A stretch of DNA of 64,000 bases, taken from Brevibacterium sanguinis. GTDB taxonomy: Bacteria > Actinomycetota > Actinomycetes > Actinomycetales > Brevibacteriaceae. The notes beneath the pieces were generated by a model. The model saw nothing but the letters and a program-made list of their open reading frames with translations. It searched no databases and was not told the DNA's origin. A program made the translations under genes and the position numbers. The stretch covers positions 1 to 64,000 of the forward strand of contig NZ_QNSB01000011.1 in the NCBI RefSeq assembly GCF_003315415.1, in the 5' to 3' direction. Below, one piece after another: positions 34,540-44,102 of this stretch (position 1 is the stretch's first letter; the number at the start of each line of letters is the position of its first letter).

Positions 34540-34892
34540 CTGCCCACCCTCGGAGCAGCACGATACGTCGCACAACCCCGCCGAGGGCGGCTGTGGAGGC
34601 GGACCGAGCATCCACAGTCGAACTGCACCCGAGTGGAGTTCCTTTGCACAGCAGACGACCCACGAGTGGGATCCGCGGGAGCGCCGTGCGGGCCCGGTCG
34701 CTGACCGGTTCCGGGCCACTGCGGGAACCGGCCGGACCGCGAACGAACGGCCCGTCGTCCACAACCGCGACGCAGAAGTGCGTGCGCACGCCAGTTGTGG
34801 CGTACGCACGCACTTTCAGGTAGCGGCAGCCGCATGAACGGCCGAACGATGCCGCCGCCACTCCCTCGCCGCGGCGTCGCGGCTCGGCACCC
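34540..34892. other. 353-nt intergenic region with a long hairpin
   Basis: The region lies upstream of the unknown gene and downstream of the acetate symporter gene. I see no convincing coding sequence here; plus-strand open frames lack a start with a ribosome binding site. Its main feature is the imperfect hairpin at 34776-34815. It also carries a short GC-rich inverted stretch near 34700-34735. Confidence 0.6.
34776..34815. terminator. Long hairpin, possible acetate symporter terminator or REP-like element
   Basis: Arms at 34776-34793 and 34798-34815 pair over 18 bp with one mismatch around the loop GTTG. The left arm begins with the same CAGAAGTG that forms the hairpins in the 82-bp repeats at 33282, about 1.5 kb away, with further matches in GTGCGCxxxCCA-like sequence. 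It suggests a repeated palindromic element. Confidence 0.6.
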
Positions 34893-36521
34893 CTAGTGCT
34901 CCACGGCCTTCTCGGCGCCGAAGCCGGTGTGGGCGCGGACGTCCATCTCGGCGGCGAGCTCCGGGCTCTCGACGGTGCGGTCGGTGATCGAGCCGAGCCA
35001 TCCGAGGAGGAACCCGAGCGGGATCGAGATGATGCCGGGGTTCTTCAGCGGGAAGAGCGCGAAGTCGGCACCGGGGATCATCGCGTCGGGATTGCCGGAG
35101 ACGACGGGCGAGAACGCGATGAGCAGGACCGCCATGCCCAGACCGCCGTAGATCGACCACACGGCCCCGCGGGTGGTGAACCTCTTCCAGAACAGCGAGT
35201 AGATGATCGTCGGCAGGTTCGCGCTCGCCGCGACGGCGAAGGCGAGTGCGACGAGGAACGCGATGTTCTGACCCTGCACCCCGATGCCGCCGATGATGGC
35301 GACGGCGCCGATGACGATGACGGTCCGGCGGGCGATCTTCACCTCGGCGTTGGGGTCCTCGACCTTGCCCTTCTTGATGTAGTTCGCGTAGATGTCGTGG
35401 GCGAACGACGCCGCCGCGGTGATCGCCAGGCCCGCCACGACGGCAAGGATCGTCGCGAAGGCGACCGCGGAGATGAAGCCCATGAGGATCGGCCCGCCGA
35501 GGTGGAGCGCCAGCAGCGGAGCCGCGGAGTTCACTCCCCCGGGTGCGTTCTTGATCGCCTCGGCGCCGACGAGCGCCGCGGCCCCGTAGCCGAGCACGAG
35601 GGTGAAGAGGTAGAACGCGCCGATGAGCCAGATCGCCCAGACCACGGAGCGCCGGGCCTCCTTCGCGGTCGGCACGGTGTAGAAGCGCATGAGCACATGC
35701 GGCAGGCCGGCGGTGCCGAGCACCAGAGCCAGCGCCAGGGAGATGAAGTCGAGCGGATTCTCGCCGTACTGCAGCCCCGGGTTGAGAACGCCTTCGCCCA
35801 CCCCCGCGGCCGCGTTCTCGACGGCCGCCCCGAGCAGCGTCGAGAGGTTGAACCCGTTGAGGGCGAGCACCCACACCGTCATCGCCGCGGCGCCGAGGAT
35901 GAGCAGGATCGCCTTGACGATCTGCACCCACGTGGTCCCCTTCATCCCGCCGACGAGGACGTAGATGATCATCAGCGCGCCGACGACGGCGATGACGACG
36001 GACTGCCCGAGCTTGCCGTCGATGCCCATGAGCAGCGAGACGAGTCCACCGGCACCCGCCATCTGCGCGAGCAGGTAGAAGAAGCACACCGCCAGGGTCG
36101 AGATCGCCGCGGCCATGCGCACAGGACGCTGCCTGAGCCGGAACGAGAGCACATCGGCCATCGTGAACTTGCCGGTGTTGCGCATCAGCTCGGCGACGAG
36201 CAGGAGTGCGACCAGCCAGGCGACGAGGAAGCCGATCGAGTAGAGGAATCCGTCGTAGCCGTTGACGGCGATCGCCCCGCAGATGCCGAGGAACGACGCG
36301 GCCGAGAGGTAGTCTCCGGCGATCGCGAAGCCGTTCTGCGGGCCGGTGAACGACCGGCCGCCGGCGTAGTAGTCCGAGGCGGTCTTGTTGTTCCGGCTCG
36401 CGCGCAGGACGATGAACATCGTCACCGCGACGAAGGCCGCGAAGATCGAGATGTTGAGGATCGGGTTGTTCTCGACCTCGGTCGTCGCCTGGGCGAGGAA
36501 GCCCGTTGCGGTCGTCGTCAT
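34893..36521 (-). CDS. actP: Cation/acetate (monocarboxylate) symporter
   Basis: This sodium:solute symporter family protein has 542 residues and about 13 membrane segments. It has the ActP/MctC hallmarks SDYYAGGRSFTGPQNGFAIA near residue 50, SAASFLGICG and GGMKGTTWVQIVKA. ActP and the corynebacterial MctC import acetate, propionate and pyruvate. The preceding DUF485 gene overlaps it by 4 nt, the standard partner. The divergent RamA-like regulator and the CRP-type site upstream fit carbon-source control. Confidence 0.92.
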   Translation of the reverse strand: MTTTATGFLAQATTEVENNPILNISIFAAFVAVTMFIVLRASRNNKTASDYYAGGRSFTGPQNGFAIAGDYLSAASFLGICGAIAVNGYDGFLYSIGFLVAWLVALLLVAELMRNTGKFTMADVLSFRLRQRPVRMAAAISTLAVCFFYLLAQMAGAGGLVSLLMGIDGKLGQSVVIAVVGALMIIYVLVGGMKGTTWVQIVKAILLILGAAAMTVWVLALNGFNLSTLLGAAVENAAAGVGEGVLNPGLQYGENPLDFISLALALVLGTAGLPHVLMRFYTVPTAKEARRSVVWAIWLIGAFYLFTLVLGYGAAALVGAEAIKNAPGGVNSAAPLLALHLGGPILMGFISAVAFATILAVVAGLAITAAASFAHDIYANYIKKGKVEDPNAEVKIARRTVIVIGAVAIIGGIGVQGQNIAFLVALAFAVAASANLPTIIYSLFWKRFTTRGAVWSIYGGLGMAVLLIAFSPVVSGNPDAMIPGADFALFPLKNPGIISIPLGFLLGWLGSITDRTVESPELAAEMDVRAHTGFGAEKAVEH

Positions 36522-36862
36522 GACTGGACCCCCTTGGTCTCGTTCTCGAGGCGCTCGCGGATCTCGGCGGCGGGCGGATCGAGCCTGTTGTTGGCGAACG
36601 ACACGTAGAACATCGTGATGGCGAAGGTCGTGACGAACTGCAGCAGTCCGAGGATCAGACCGACGTTGATGAGTCCCACGACCTTCGTCGACATGAAGTC
36701 ATGGGCGTAGGTGCTGAGGATGACGTACAGGAAGTACCAGGCGAGGAACGCGATCGACAGCGGGACGACGATCGAGAACCGCTTGCGTTTGAGCGCTTTG
36801 AACTCGGGCTTCTCCTCCTCGGCGAGGAAGTCGATGGGAGCGCGGGCGTTGTCGGACATCAT
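36518..36862 (-). CDS. DUF485 membrane protein, partner of the acetate symporter
   Basis: A 114-residue protein with two membrane segments (IVVPLSIAFLAWYFLYVIL and INVGLILGLLQFVTTFAI) followed by the DUF485 ending MFYVSFANNRLDPPAAEIRE. DUF485 genes almost always precede actP, and a role in folding or regulating the symporter is supposed. Tandem ATGs (36862 and 36859) follow GGAGAA; the first is used here. It overlaps actP by 4 nt. Confidence 0.88.
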   Translation of the reverse strand: MMSDNARAPIDFLAEEEKPEFKALKRKRFSIVVPLSIAFLAWYFLYVILSTYAHDFMSTKVVGLINVGLILGLLQFVTTFAITMFYVSFANNRLDPPAAEIRERLENETKGVQS

Positions 36863-36894
36863 TGCTTCTCCATTCGCGGATGCGCTGAGCATGG

Positions 36895-36908
36895 GTGATT
36901 CACATCAC
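36895..36908. promoter_or_regulatory. CRP/GlxR-type operator
   Basis: GTGA-N6-TCAC matches the core of the CRP/GlxR consensus exactly and also forms the inverted repeat GTGAT/ATCAC. It lies 33 nt upstream of the DUF485 start and 66 nt upstream of the regulator start, so it could serve either gene. Confidence 0.6.
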
Positions 36909-36960
36909 GTGCAGTCTAGCTAACCGTCAAGTAGCCTCGCCCAGTACCTCCGAAAGTTGG

Positions 36961-36976
36961 TAATCTGGTCCACATG
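36961..36976 (+). promoter_or_regulatory. Putative leaderless promoter of the GAF-LuxR gene
   Basis: TAATCT at 36961-36966 is followed by 7 nt and the ATG at 36974. No ribosome binding site precedes this start. Confidence 0.5.
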
Positions 36977-37852
36977 CCTGTCATGACCAAAGAGGATCAG
37001 GCGCGCAGGGCCGCATCCCATCGACTCTTCGCCGAGGCGATCGAGTCCCTCCACCGCGCGGGCACCGGGGACGTCGTCTTCGGCGGCATGGTCGTCGAGG
37101 GCGCGGTGTCCGTCGACGCCGTCGCCGGCGGCAGCGAGGACCGCCTCGGCCGCCTCCTCGTCGGCAGCGGCAAGGGCCTGGGCGGTCGCGCGATGACCGA
37201 GGGCACACCACAGTTGACGAGGAACTACGGCGTCGATCCCTTCATCACCCATCACTACGACGAGGAGATCCTCGGTGAGGGCATCGAGGTGCTCCTCGCG
37301 GTGCCCACCCTCTACGGGGGCGAGGTCACCGGCATGGTCTACTGCGGTCACCGCAACGGCTTCGAGGCCGCGGCCCCGCACACCGGCAACCTCGTGCGCC
37401 GGGTCCGGCAGCTGTCCGAGGACCTCGGGCGGCTCGGTCCTCCGAGCACGATCGCCGAGGCGAGCCCCGCCTCGGCGGTGAGCCCCGACCTCGACGCGTC
37501 GAGCCGGGAGGCGCTGCGTCACACGTTCGCGGAGCTGCGGGCGATCCGCTCGGGCATCGTCGACGATCAGACCCGGGACCGGCTGGCCGCCGTCGAGAGC
37601 CGGCTGGCCGACATCCTCTCGGCGGGGACCGGAGCGGAACCGGCCGCCCGGCGATCGGTGCGGCTCTCCCCGCGTGAGGTCGACATCCTCTCCCACGTCG
37701 CACTCGGCTGGCCCAATGGGCGCATCGCCGAGGCCCTCGGGCTGCGGGAGTCGACCGTGAAGTCCTATCTCAACACGGCGATGGTCAAGCTCAGCGCGCG
37801 CACCCGGCACGAGGCCGTGTCACACGCGCGGGCCGCCGGCGCCCTGCCCTGA
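36974..37852 (+). CDS. GAF-LuxR transcriptional regulator (RamA-like)
   Basis: A 292-residue regulator with a GAF-like sensor domain (about residues 25-150, including VGSGKGLGGRAM and EVTGMVYCGHRNGFEAAAP) and a LuxR helix-turn-helix at the C-terminus (LSPREVDILSHVALGWPNG, then LRESTVKSYLNTAMVKL). Size, domain order and position opposite actP match RamA of Corynebacterium glutamicum, which activates acetate metabolism genes and the mctC transporter. Control of actP and its own gene is inferred from position. The ligand of the GAF domain is unknown. Confidence 0.83.
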   Translation: MPVMTKEDQARRAASHRLFAEAIESLHRAGTGDVVFGGMVVEGAVSVDAVAGGSEDRLGRLLVGSGKGLGGRAMTEGTPQLTRNYGVDPFITHHYDEEILGEGIEVLLAVPTLYGGEVTGMVYCGHRNGFEAAAPHTGNLVRRVRQLSEDLGRLGPPSTIAEASPASAVSPDLDASSREALRHTFAELRAIRSGIVDDQTRDRLAAVESRLADILSAGTGAEPAARRSVRLSPREVDILSHVALGWPNGRIAEALGLRESTVKSYLNTAMVKLSARTRHEAVSHARAAGALP

Positions 37853-37893
37853 GACCGACGCGGCCGGGCAGGCAGAACCGACGCGGCCGACGC

Positions 37894-38730
37894 TCAGTCG
37901 GCGACGGTCGCGGCGTTCTCCGCCTCCATCTCCAGGGAGCGGTCGGCCGCGGCCCTGACGGCCGCCTCGGCGATGGTGAAGAGGCCCGAGTCGATGAAGG
38001 TGTCGAGGGCCGCCAGGGTGGTCCCGCCCTTGCTGCTCACGGACTGCCTCAGGGCCGCCGGGTCGGGGTCGTGGGTCATCAGCCGTCCGGCTCCGTCGGC
38101 GGTCGCGACGACCATGGCCCTGGCGGTCTCCTCGCTCAGCCCCAGCTTCACCCCGGCGGCGATCATCGCCTCGGCGAGGAGGAAGAAGTAGGCGACCCCG
38201 GATCCGGAGATCCCGGTCATGGCGGGCAGGTCGGATTCGGGCATCGGGACGACGAGCCCGGCGCCGGAGAGCAGGCGCTCGAGGGTCTCGGCGCCGGCCG
38301 CGGAGACGGCGTCGTCGGGAGCCAGCGCGATGACTCCGTGGCCGATCGCGCTCGGGGTGTTGGGCATGATCCGCACGATCGGGCTGCCCGGTGCCAGCGT
38401 CTGCAGGTCGACGGTGGCGACTCCGGCGGCCATCGACACGAGCACGGTCTCGGGCTCCAGCGCCCCGGCGAGCCCGCGCAGGGTCTCGGCCATCATCCAC
38501 GGCTTGACGCCGAGGAAGACGAAGTCTGCTCCGGCGACGGCCTTCCGATTCGCCTCCGGGTCCTCCTCGACCGAGGTGACCGCGGCGCTCGGGAGCTCCG
38601 TGCGCAGGCCCTCCGCCGAGGCGGTCGAGTGCGTCGTCGCGCGGACGTCGAGTCCGGCGTCGCTGTCGAGGATCCCCTTGAGGAGGGCCCTGCCCATGTT
38701 TCCCGTGCCGATGGAGGCGATGATGGTCAA
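37894..38730 (-). CDS. proC: Pyrroline-5-carboxylate reductase
   Basis: Reduces pyrroline-5-carboxylate to proline with NAD(P)H. The 278-residue protein starts TIIASIGTGNMGRALLKGI (GxGxxG), and its C-terminal signature is AMTGISGSGVAYFFLLAEAM followed by SKGGTTLAALDTF. It uses a TTG start with AAAGGA upstream and lies 1 nt after the isomerase stop, so the two genes form an operon. Confidence 0.94.
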   Translation of the reverse strand: MTIIASIGTGNMGRALLKGILDSDAGLDVRATTHSTASAEGLRTELPSAAVTSVEEDPEANRKAVAGADFVFLGVKPWMMAETLRGLAGALEPETVLVSMAAGVATVDLQTLAPGSPIVRIMPNTPSAIGHGVIALAPDDAVSAAGAETLERLLSGAGLVVPMPESDLPAMTGISGSGVAYFFLLAEAMIAAGVKLGLSEETARAMVVATADGAGRLMTHDPDPAALRQSVSSKGGTTLAALDTFIDSGLFTIAEAAVRAAADRSLEMEAENAATVAD

Positions 38731-38731
38731 A

Positions 38732-39736
38732 TCAGTGTCCTTTCGGATCCGGCCTGGATGCCGGGCTCGACTTGCGCGTGCTCACGTGGCTTCCGTGCTC
38801 CGAGGGTGGGCCGTTGAGGCCCAGGTGGCGCTTGGCGAAGGCCAGGGAGTCCGCGAGCATCTGCTCCCGGGTCGCCTTCTTGGCGACGAACCGGGTATTG
38901 ACCTCGACGACGATATCACCGGCCCAGTTGTGCTTGGCGAGGTACTGCAGGGTCTCGGCGACCGGCATGTTCCCGGTGCCGGGGACCAGGTGCTCGTCCT
39001 TGAGCGATCCCGAGCCATCGGTGAGGTGGACGTGACGGAGCCGGTCGAAGATCTCCCTGACCGTGTCGACGGCATTCATCCCCGCCGTCGAGGCGTGGGA
39101 GAAGTCGAAGGTCATCGCGTCGTAGTCCTCGTCGAGCGGGTTCCAGTCGGGGTAGTAGACGAGGATCTCGCGCAGTCCCGCCCGCCAGGGGTACATGTTC
39201 TCCACGGCGAGGACGACCCCGGTCTCCTCCGACACCTGGCGCACCCCGTCGACGAAGCCCTTCGCGTACTCGCCCTGCCAGCGGAACGGCGGATGGAGCA
39301 CGACGGTCGTGGCCCCGACGTCCTTGGCGAGGTTCGCGGTGATCCGCAGCTTCTCCCAATGGTCCTTGTGGAGGACCCGGGGCAGGAAGAGCAGTGTCGG
39401 CGCATGGAGGGACATGACGTCGAGTCCGGTGTCGGCTGCCAGTCCGGTGATGAGGTCGACGTCGCGGGTCTCGGCGTTGTGCGTGACCATGATCTCGACC
39501 CCGTCGTAGCCCAGCGCCGCCGCCTGGGTGAAGGTCTCCTCGACGGTCATCGGGGAGACCGAGGATGAGGACAGGCCGATCCTGATCGGATGGTCGGAGA
39601 CGTGGTGGACGTCGTGCTCGTAGACCGAGCGGCTGGCGAAATACTCGCGGTGGCGGCGGGAATTCGACCGTGCTGAGTTCTTGGCGGTCAGCACCTTGCG
39701 CTTCGACTTCGACCGTTTCGCGTTCACGTCGCCCAT
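38732..39736 (-). CDS. Sugar phosphate isomerase/epimerase (AP endonuclease 2 family TIM barrel)
   Basis: The core, from about residue 50 (HPIRIGLSSSSVSPMTVEET), is a TIM barrel of the xylose isomerase-like family. Likely metal ligands are in VVLHPPFRW (His), VLAVENMYPW (Glu), MTFDFSHASTAG (Asp/His), RHVHLTDGSG (His) and VVEVNTRFV (Glu). The substrate is unknown. The first 45 residues form a basic tail (NAKRSKSKRKVL, RSNSRRHREY) absent from most relatives; the ATG at 39736 is used, but a GTG at the VLTAKNS segment is possible. Operon with proC. Confidence 0.75.
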   Translation of the reverse strand: MGDVNAKRSKSKRKVLTAKNSARSNSRRHREYFASRSVYEHDVHHVSDHPIRIGLSSSSVSPMTVEETFTQAAALGYDGVEIMVTHNAETRDVDLITGLAADTGLDVMSLHAPTLLFLPRVLHKDHWEKLRITANLAKDVGATTVVLHPPFRWQGEYAKGFVDGVRQVSEETGVVLAVENMYPWRAGLREILVYYPDWNPLDEDYDAMTFDFSHASTAGMNAVDTVREIFDRLRHVHLTDGSGSLKDEHLVPGTGNMPVAETLQYLAKHNWAGDIVVEVNTRFVAKKATREQMLADSLAFAKRHLGLNGPPSEHGSHVSTRKSSPASRPDPKGH

Positions 39737-39753
39737 TTTAATCCCCAGTCGCA

Positions 39754-39821
39754 GGCTCCGGCGACGATCGCCCGCCGACGGTCGCCCGGCTCCGGCGACG
39801 ATCGCCCGCCGACGGTCGCCC
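39754..39821. repeat. 34-bp direct repeat, two copies
   Basis: GGCTCCGGCGACGATCGCCC and the bases that follow it occur at 39754 and again immediately at 39788. The duplicated segment fills most of the 104-nt gap between the isomerase start and the glpK stop. Confidence 0.8.
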
Positions 39822-39840
39822 GCCCCGGCGCGCGCGCCCG

Positions 39841-41379
39841 TCAGCCCTGGAGCTCCTCGACGTCCTCGTCGACCCAGCGCTTGGACTTCTCGACGGCCTT
39901 CGCCCACAGCCGGCACATCCGAGCCACCCGCTCGGGCTCCATCTGCGGCAGCCACCGCCGTCCCTCCTGCCAGTTCGCCCTGACGTCGTCCTCGCCGTCC
40001 CAGTACCGCACCGCGATCCCGGCGGCGTATGCCGCGCCCAGGGCCGTGGTCTCGACGACCTGCGGGCGGATGACGGGCACGCCGAGGAGGTCGGCCTGGA
40101 ACTGCATGAGCGCCTCGTTGCCGACCATTCCCCCGTCGACCTTGAGCTCCGTGAGTGCGACCGCGGCGTCGCGGTTCATCGCCTCGAGGACCTCCTTGGA
40201 CTGGAAGGCCACCGATTCGAGCGCCGCCCGGGCGATGTGGCACTTGTCGACGTAGCGGGTCAGGCCGACGACGACGCCGCGGGCGTCGGATTCCCAATGC
40301 GGGGCGAAGAGTCCCGAGAACGCCGGCACGATGTAGCAGCCCCCATTGTCCTCGACCCGGGCGGCGAGCTCCTCGACCTCGGCGGATTCGGAGATGAGCC
40401 CGAGGTTGTCGCGCAGCCACTGGACGAGGGAGCCGGTGACCGCGACGGACCCCTCGAGGGCGTAGACCGCCGCGGCGTCCCCGAGCTTGTACGCCACCGT
40501 CGTGAGCAGCCCGTTCTCGCTGGCCACCGGCGTCGTCCCGGTGTTGATGAGCATGAAGTTGCCCGTGCCGTAGGTGTTCTTCGCCTGCCCCGTCTCGAAG
40601 CAGGCCTGTCCGAAGGTCGCCGCCTGCTGGTCGCCGAGGATCCCGCAGATGGGGGTGTCGATGAGCAGACCGTTCTTCGCCCCGTAGCCGTAGACCTCCG
40701 AGCACGAGCGGATCTCGGGCAGCATCGTCATCGGGATGCCCATGTCGGCGGCGATGTCCGGGTTCCAGTCGAGGGTGTCGATGTTCATGAGCATCGTCCG
40801 CGAGGCGTTGGTGACGTCGGTGACGTGCAGCCCGCCGTCGGTGCCTCCCGTGAGGTTCCAGATCAGCCACGAGTCCATGGTCCCGAACAGCAGGTCGCCG
40901 GCCTCGGCGGCGGTCCTGGCCCCGTCGACGTTGTCGAGGATCCACTTGGCCTTGGGGCCGGCGAAGTAGGTCGCCAGCGGCAGGCCGACCCGGTCCTTGT
41001 ACCTCTCGGGACCCACGTCGCCGGCCAGCTCCTCGCAGATCCGCTGGGTGCGGGTGTCCTGCCAGACGATCGCGTTGTACACGGGTTCACCGGTGCGGCG
41101 GTTCCACACCACGGTCGTCTCGCGCTGATTGGTGATCCCCACGCCCTCGAGCTGGTGCCGGTTGATCTTCGCCCGGGTCAGCGCCTGACCGATCGCCTCG
41201 TTCGTGTTGTCGATGATCTCGACCGGGTCGTGCTCGACCCAGCCGGCGCGGGGGAAGATCTGCCGGTGCTCGAGCTGCCCGAGTGAGACGATCCGCCCAT
41301 CATGGTCGAAGACGATCGCCCGCGACGAGGTCGTCCCCTGGTCGATGGCGAGGATGTACTTCTCCTGGATCACTGCCAT
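39841..41379 (-). CDS. glpK: Glycerol kinase
   Basis: Phosphorylates glycerol to glycerol-3-phosphate. The 512-residue FGGY-family kinase begins [20 protein letters not shown] (phosphate 1), with [11 protein letters not shown] and [20 protein letters not shown] in the middle and [18 protein letters not shown] for adenine binding. It overlaps glpD by 10 nt and closes the ppx-glpD-glpK group. No glycerol facilitator gene is nearby. Confidence 0.95.
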   Translation of the reverse strand: MAVIQEKYILAIDQGTTSSRAIVFDHDGRIVSLGQLEHRQIFPRAGWVEHDPVEIIDNTNEAIGQALTRAKINRHQLEGVGITNQRETTVVWNRRTGEPVYNAIVWQDTRTQRICEELAGDVGPERYKDRVGLPLATYFAGPKAKWILDNVDGARTAAEAGDLLFGTMDSWLIWNLTGGTDGGLHVTDVTNASRTMLMNIDTLDWNPDIAADMGIPMTMLPEIRSCSEVYGYGAKNGLLIDTPICGILGDQQAATFGQACFETGQAKNTYGTGNFMLINTGTTPVASENGLLTTVAYKLGDAAAVYALEGSVAVTGSLVQWLRDNLGLISESAEVEELAARVEDNGGCYIVPAFSGLFAPHWESDARGVVVGLTRYVDKCHIARAALESVAFQSKEVLEAMNRDAAVALTELKVDGGMVGNEALMQFQADLLGVPVIRPQVVETTALGAAYAAGIAVRYWDGEDDVRANWQEGRRWLPQMEPERVARMCRLWAKAVEKSKRWVDEDVEELQG

Positions 41380-43112
41380 TCTTCCCTCCCCTGGTCTCGT
41401 GCCGCCCCGGCGACGATCGCCGCGGCCGTCCCGTCGTCCCGTGTCGCCTCGGCGGCCAGCTGGGCGCGCATGTGCGCCTCGAACGCGGCGACCTCGCGGG
41501 CCACACCGTCCTCGTCCCAGCCGAGGACGGGGGCGACGATCCGGGCGACCGCCTCGGCGGCGGCGGTCCCCCGGTCCCTGACCTCGTAGCCCAGCCGCAT
41601 CCTCCGCTCGAGGACGTCGCCGAGGCGGACGGCGCCCTCGGCGGCGGCCGCGTAGCGGGCCTCGGCTCCCAGGTACCTCTCGGCCCCGGGCAGCGGGAGT
41701 CCGAGCTCGGGGTCCTCGTCGATGAGGTCGAGGACCGAGTCGAGGAGGGTCCCGTAGCGGCGGATCAGCCGGGCGACCCTGGCCTCGTCGAAGCCGTAGC
41801 GGGCAGCGATCTCCTCCTGCCGCCGGCGCAGGGAGGCGACCCCCTGCGCGCCGAGGAGGGGCACCGACTCCGTGAGCGTGCGGCGCTCTCCGGCCTCGTC
41901 ACCGAGGACGAAGTCGACGACGTCCTCGGCCATCACCCGGTAGGTGGTGAACTTCCCGCCGGCGATCGCGGCGAGTCCCGGCTCGACCTCCATGACCGTG
42001 TGCTCGCGGGAGACCTTCGTCGAGGCGACGCCCTCCCTGAGCACCGGCTGCAGCAGCGGCCGCAGCCCCGCGTAGACGCCGATGACGTCCTCGGGGCCGA
42101 GCTTCTCCCGGAGGACGGCGTTCGCGTGGTCGAGGAGGTAGTCGATGTCGTCCGCGGTGGCCACGGGCACGTCGACGTCCTGCTCCCAGGGGGTGTCGGT
42201 CGTGCCGATCACCCAGTAGCCGTCCCAGGGGATGATGAAGAGGACGGACTTCTCCGTCTTCGAGATGATCCCGGTGCCCGGCGCCGCGCTGATCCGGTCC
42301 TCGGCGACGGTGATGTGGACGCCCTTCGAGGCGAGCACCGTCAGTCCCGCCTCGGCGCTGGCGAGGTCCTGCTGCTCCTCGGTCCAGACTCCCCCGGCGA
42401 GGATCGTGCGCCGGGCGTGGACGTCGAACTCCTCACCGGTGAGCATGTCGCGGGCACGGACTCCGCTCACCCGCTGTCCCGTGTGGAGGTAGTCGATGAC
42501 GCGGACGTGGTTGGCGGCATGGGCCCCGAAGGTCGCGGCCGAGCGGACGAGGGTCATGACGAACCGGGCGTCGTCGACCTTCGCGTCGTAGTACTCGAGC
42601 GCGCCGACCGCGGCGTCCTCGGCGAGACCGGGGACATGGGCGGCCAGGGCCCTCCGGCCGAGGTGGCGGTGGAGGGGAAGGGCGCGCTTGCGGCCGGGGC
42701 GTGTCGCCATCGTGTCGTAGAGGAGGACCCCGGAGCCGATGAAGGCGCGGTCGATGAACCGGTTCTCGAAGGGGAACACGAACGCGACGGGTTCGACGAG
42801 GTGGGGCGCGGTGTGGGTGAGGAGCAGGTCGCGCTCCCGCAGCGCCTCGGCGACGAGCCTGAAGTCGAGCATCTCGAGGTAGCGCAGTCCTCCGTGCATG
42901 AGCTTCGAGGAGCGCGAGGAGGTGCCCGAGGCCCAGTCCGCGGTGTCGACGACGCCGACGCGCAGTCCCCGGGTCGCGGCGTCGAAGGCCGCGCCCGCCC
43001 CCGTCACCCCGCCGCCGACGACGAACACGTCGAGCGGATCCGCCGCCGTGGTCGAGGCCAGGGCCGCCAGCGCCGCGGTGCGGGAGTCCGGGGAGAGCTC
43101 GCCGTTCCTCAC
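41370..43112 (-). CDS. glpD: FAD-dependent glycerol-3-phosphate dehydrogenase
   Basis: Oxidises glycerol-3-phosphate to dihydroxyacetone phosphate and passes electrons to menaquinone. The 580-residue protein has the FAD motif [19 protein letters not shown] near residue 28, [20 protein letters not shown], and the [16 protein letters not shown] segment. The C-terminal cap domain contains [13 protein letters not shown]. It overlaps the ppx gene upstream and glpK downstream, so the three are translated together. Confidence 0.94.
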   Translation of the reverse strand: MRNGELSPDSRTAALAALASTTAADPLDVFVVGGGVTGAGAAFDAATRGLRVGVVDTADWASGTSSRSSKLMHGGLRYLEMLDFRLVAEALRERDLLLTHTAPHLVEPVAFVFPFENRFIDRAFIGSGVLLYDTMATRPGRKRALPLHRHLGRRALAAHVPGLAEDAAVGALEYYDAKVDDARFVMTLVRSAATFGAHAANHVRVIDYLHTGQRVSGVRARDMLTGEEFDVHARRTILAGGVWTEEQQDLASAEAGLTVLASKGVHITVAEDRISAAPGTGIISKTEKSVLFIIPWDGYWVIGTTDTPWEQDVDVPVATADDIDYLLDHANAVLREKLGPEDVIGVYAGLRPLLQPVLREGVASTKVSREHTVMEVEPGLAAIAGGKFTTYRVMAEDVVDFVLGDEAGERRTLTESVPLLGAQGVASLRRRQEEIAARYGFDEARVARLIRRYGTLLDSVLDLIDEDPELGLPLPGAERYLGAEARYAAAAEGAVRLGDVLERRMRLGYEVRDRGTAAAEAVARIVAPVLGWDEDGVAREVAAFEAHMRAQLAAEATRDDGTAAAIVAGAARDQGREEWQ

Positions 43113-44083
43113 GGGCTCATGACCCGCTCGATGCGCATCGCCGAGGTGGTCTCCGCCGAATCGAGCAGGTCGAGCTTGCGCATGATGATGCCCTCGCGCA
43201 GCGCCCAGGGCGAGATGTTCATGACGGCGATGTCGAAGATCGTGAAGGCCGCCTCGGCGACGATGGCCCCGGCGAGCACCTGCCCGGCCCGCGCCTCGGA
43301 GACCCCGGGCAGCAGCGCCCGCTCCTCCGGGGTGCGAGAGGCCAGCGTGTCGATGATCCCGGCGAGGTCGCGGCGGAAGAGCTTGCGGGGGGCGTAGATC
43401 CCGTCGCCGCTGGGCGCGGCCCCCGCGATGCGGGCCAGGGAGCGGAACGTCTTCGAGGAGCCGACGACCTGGTCGGGCCGGCCGACCCGGTTGATGTCCC
43501 CGGCGATCCGTCCGATCTGGGAGCGGGCGTGCTTGCGCAGGAGCTGGATGTCATCGGCGCTCGGCAGCGGGTCGGGGAGGAAGTCGGCGTAGGTGCGTCC
43601 GGCGCCGAGCGGCACGGACACGGCGGCCTGCGGGTACTCGTCCTGCCCGGCGGCGATCTCGAGGGAGCCGCCGCCGATGTCGAGCAGGAGGATCTTGCCC
43701 GCCGACCAGCCGAACCAGCGGCGGGCGGCGAGGAACGTCACCCGCGCCTCGTCCCTGCCCGACATGACGTTGAGCGTGACCCCGAGCTGCCGGTTGATCG
43801 CCTCGATGAGCTCAAGTCCGTTGGGGGCGTCCCTGATCGCCGAGGTGGCGAATGCGAGGATCTGCTCCGACCCCTGGTCCTCGGCGATCTCGACGGCCTC
43901 GGCGATGAAGCTGTGGAGACGCTCCTGACCGTATTCGTCGATCGACCCGTCCTCGTCGAGGTACTCGGCCAGCCGGAGGATCTCCTTGTGTGACGTCGCG
44001 GGCAGCGGAGGGGCTCCGACATGGGCGTCGACGACGAGGAGGTGGACGCTGTTGGATCCGATATCGAGGACAGCTAGGCGCAT
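43109..44083 (-). CDS. ppx: Ppx/GppA phosphatase family protein (exopolyphosphatase)
   Basis: Hydrolyses polyphosphate ends or the gamma phosphate of pppGpp. At 324 residues it is the short actinomycete form consisting of the two actin-like domains only. Motifs: RLAVLDIGSNSVHLLVVDAH at the start, AFATSAIRDAPNG and LLDIGGGSLEIAAGQ. The frame continues upstream, but ATG 44083 gives the family start. It overlaps glpD by 4 nt. Confidence 0.88.
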   Translation of the reverse strand: MRLAVLDIGSNSVHLLVVDAHVGAPPLPATSHKEILRLAEYLDEDGSIDEYGQERLHSFIAEAVEIAEDQGSEQILAFATSAIRDAPNGLELIEAINRQLGVTLNVMSGRDEARVTFLAARRWFGWSAGKILLLDIGGGSLEIAAGQDEYPQAAVSVPLGAGRTYADFLPDPLPSADDIQLLRKHARSQIGRIAGDINRVGRPDQVVGSSKTFRSLARIAGAAPSGDGIYAPRKLFRRDLAGIIDTLASRTPEERALLPGVSEARAGQVLAGAIVAEAAFTIFDIAVMNISPWALREGIIMRKLDLLDSAETTSAMRIERVMSP

Positions 44084-44102
44084 GGGCTCAGTGTAGCCGC
44101 GA

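Noticed and set aside
34496..34837. A 113-codon plus-strand frame in the intergenic region
   Set aside because: It lacks a ribosome binding site, runs through the 34776 hairpin and starts inside the opposite gene; nothing in it resembles a protein family.
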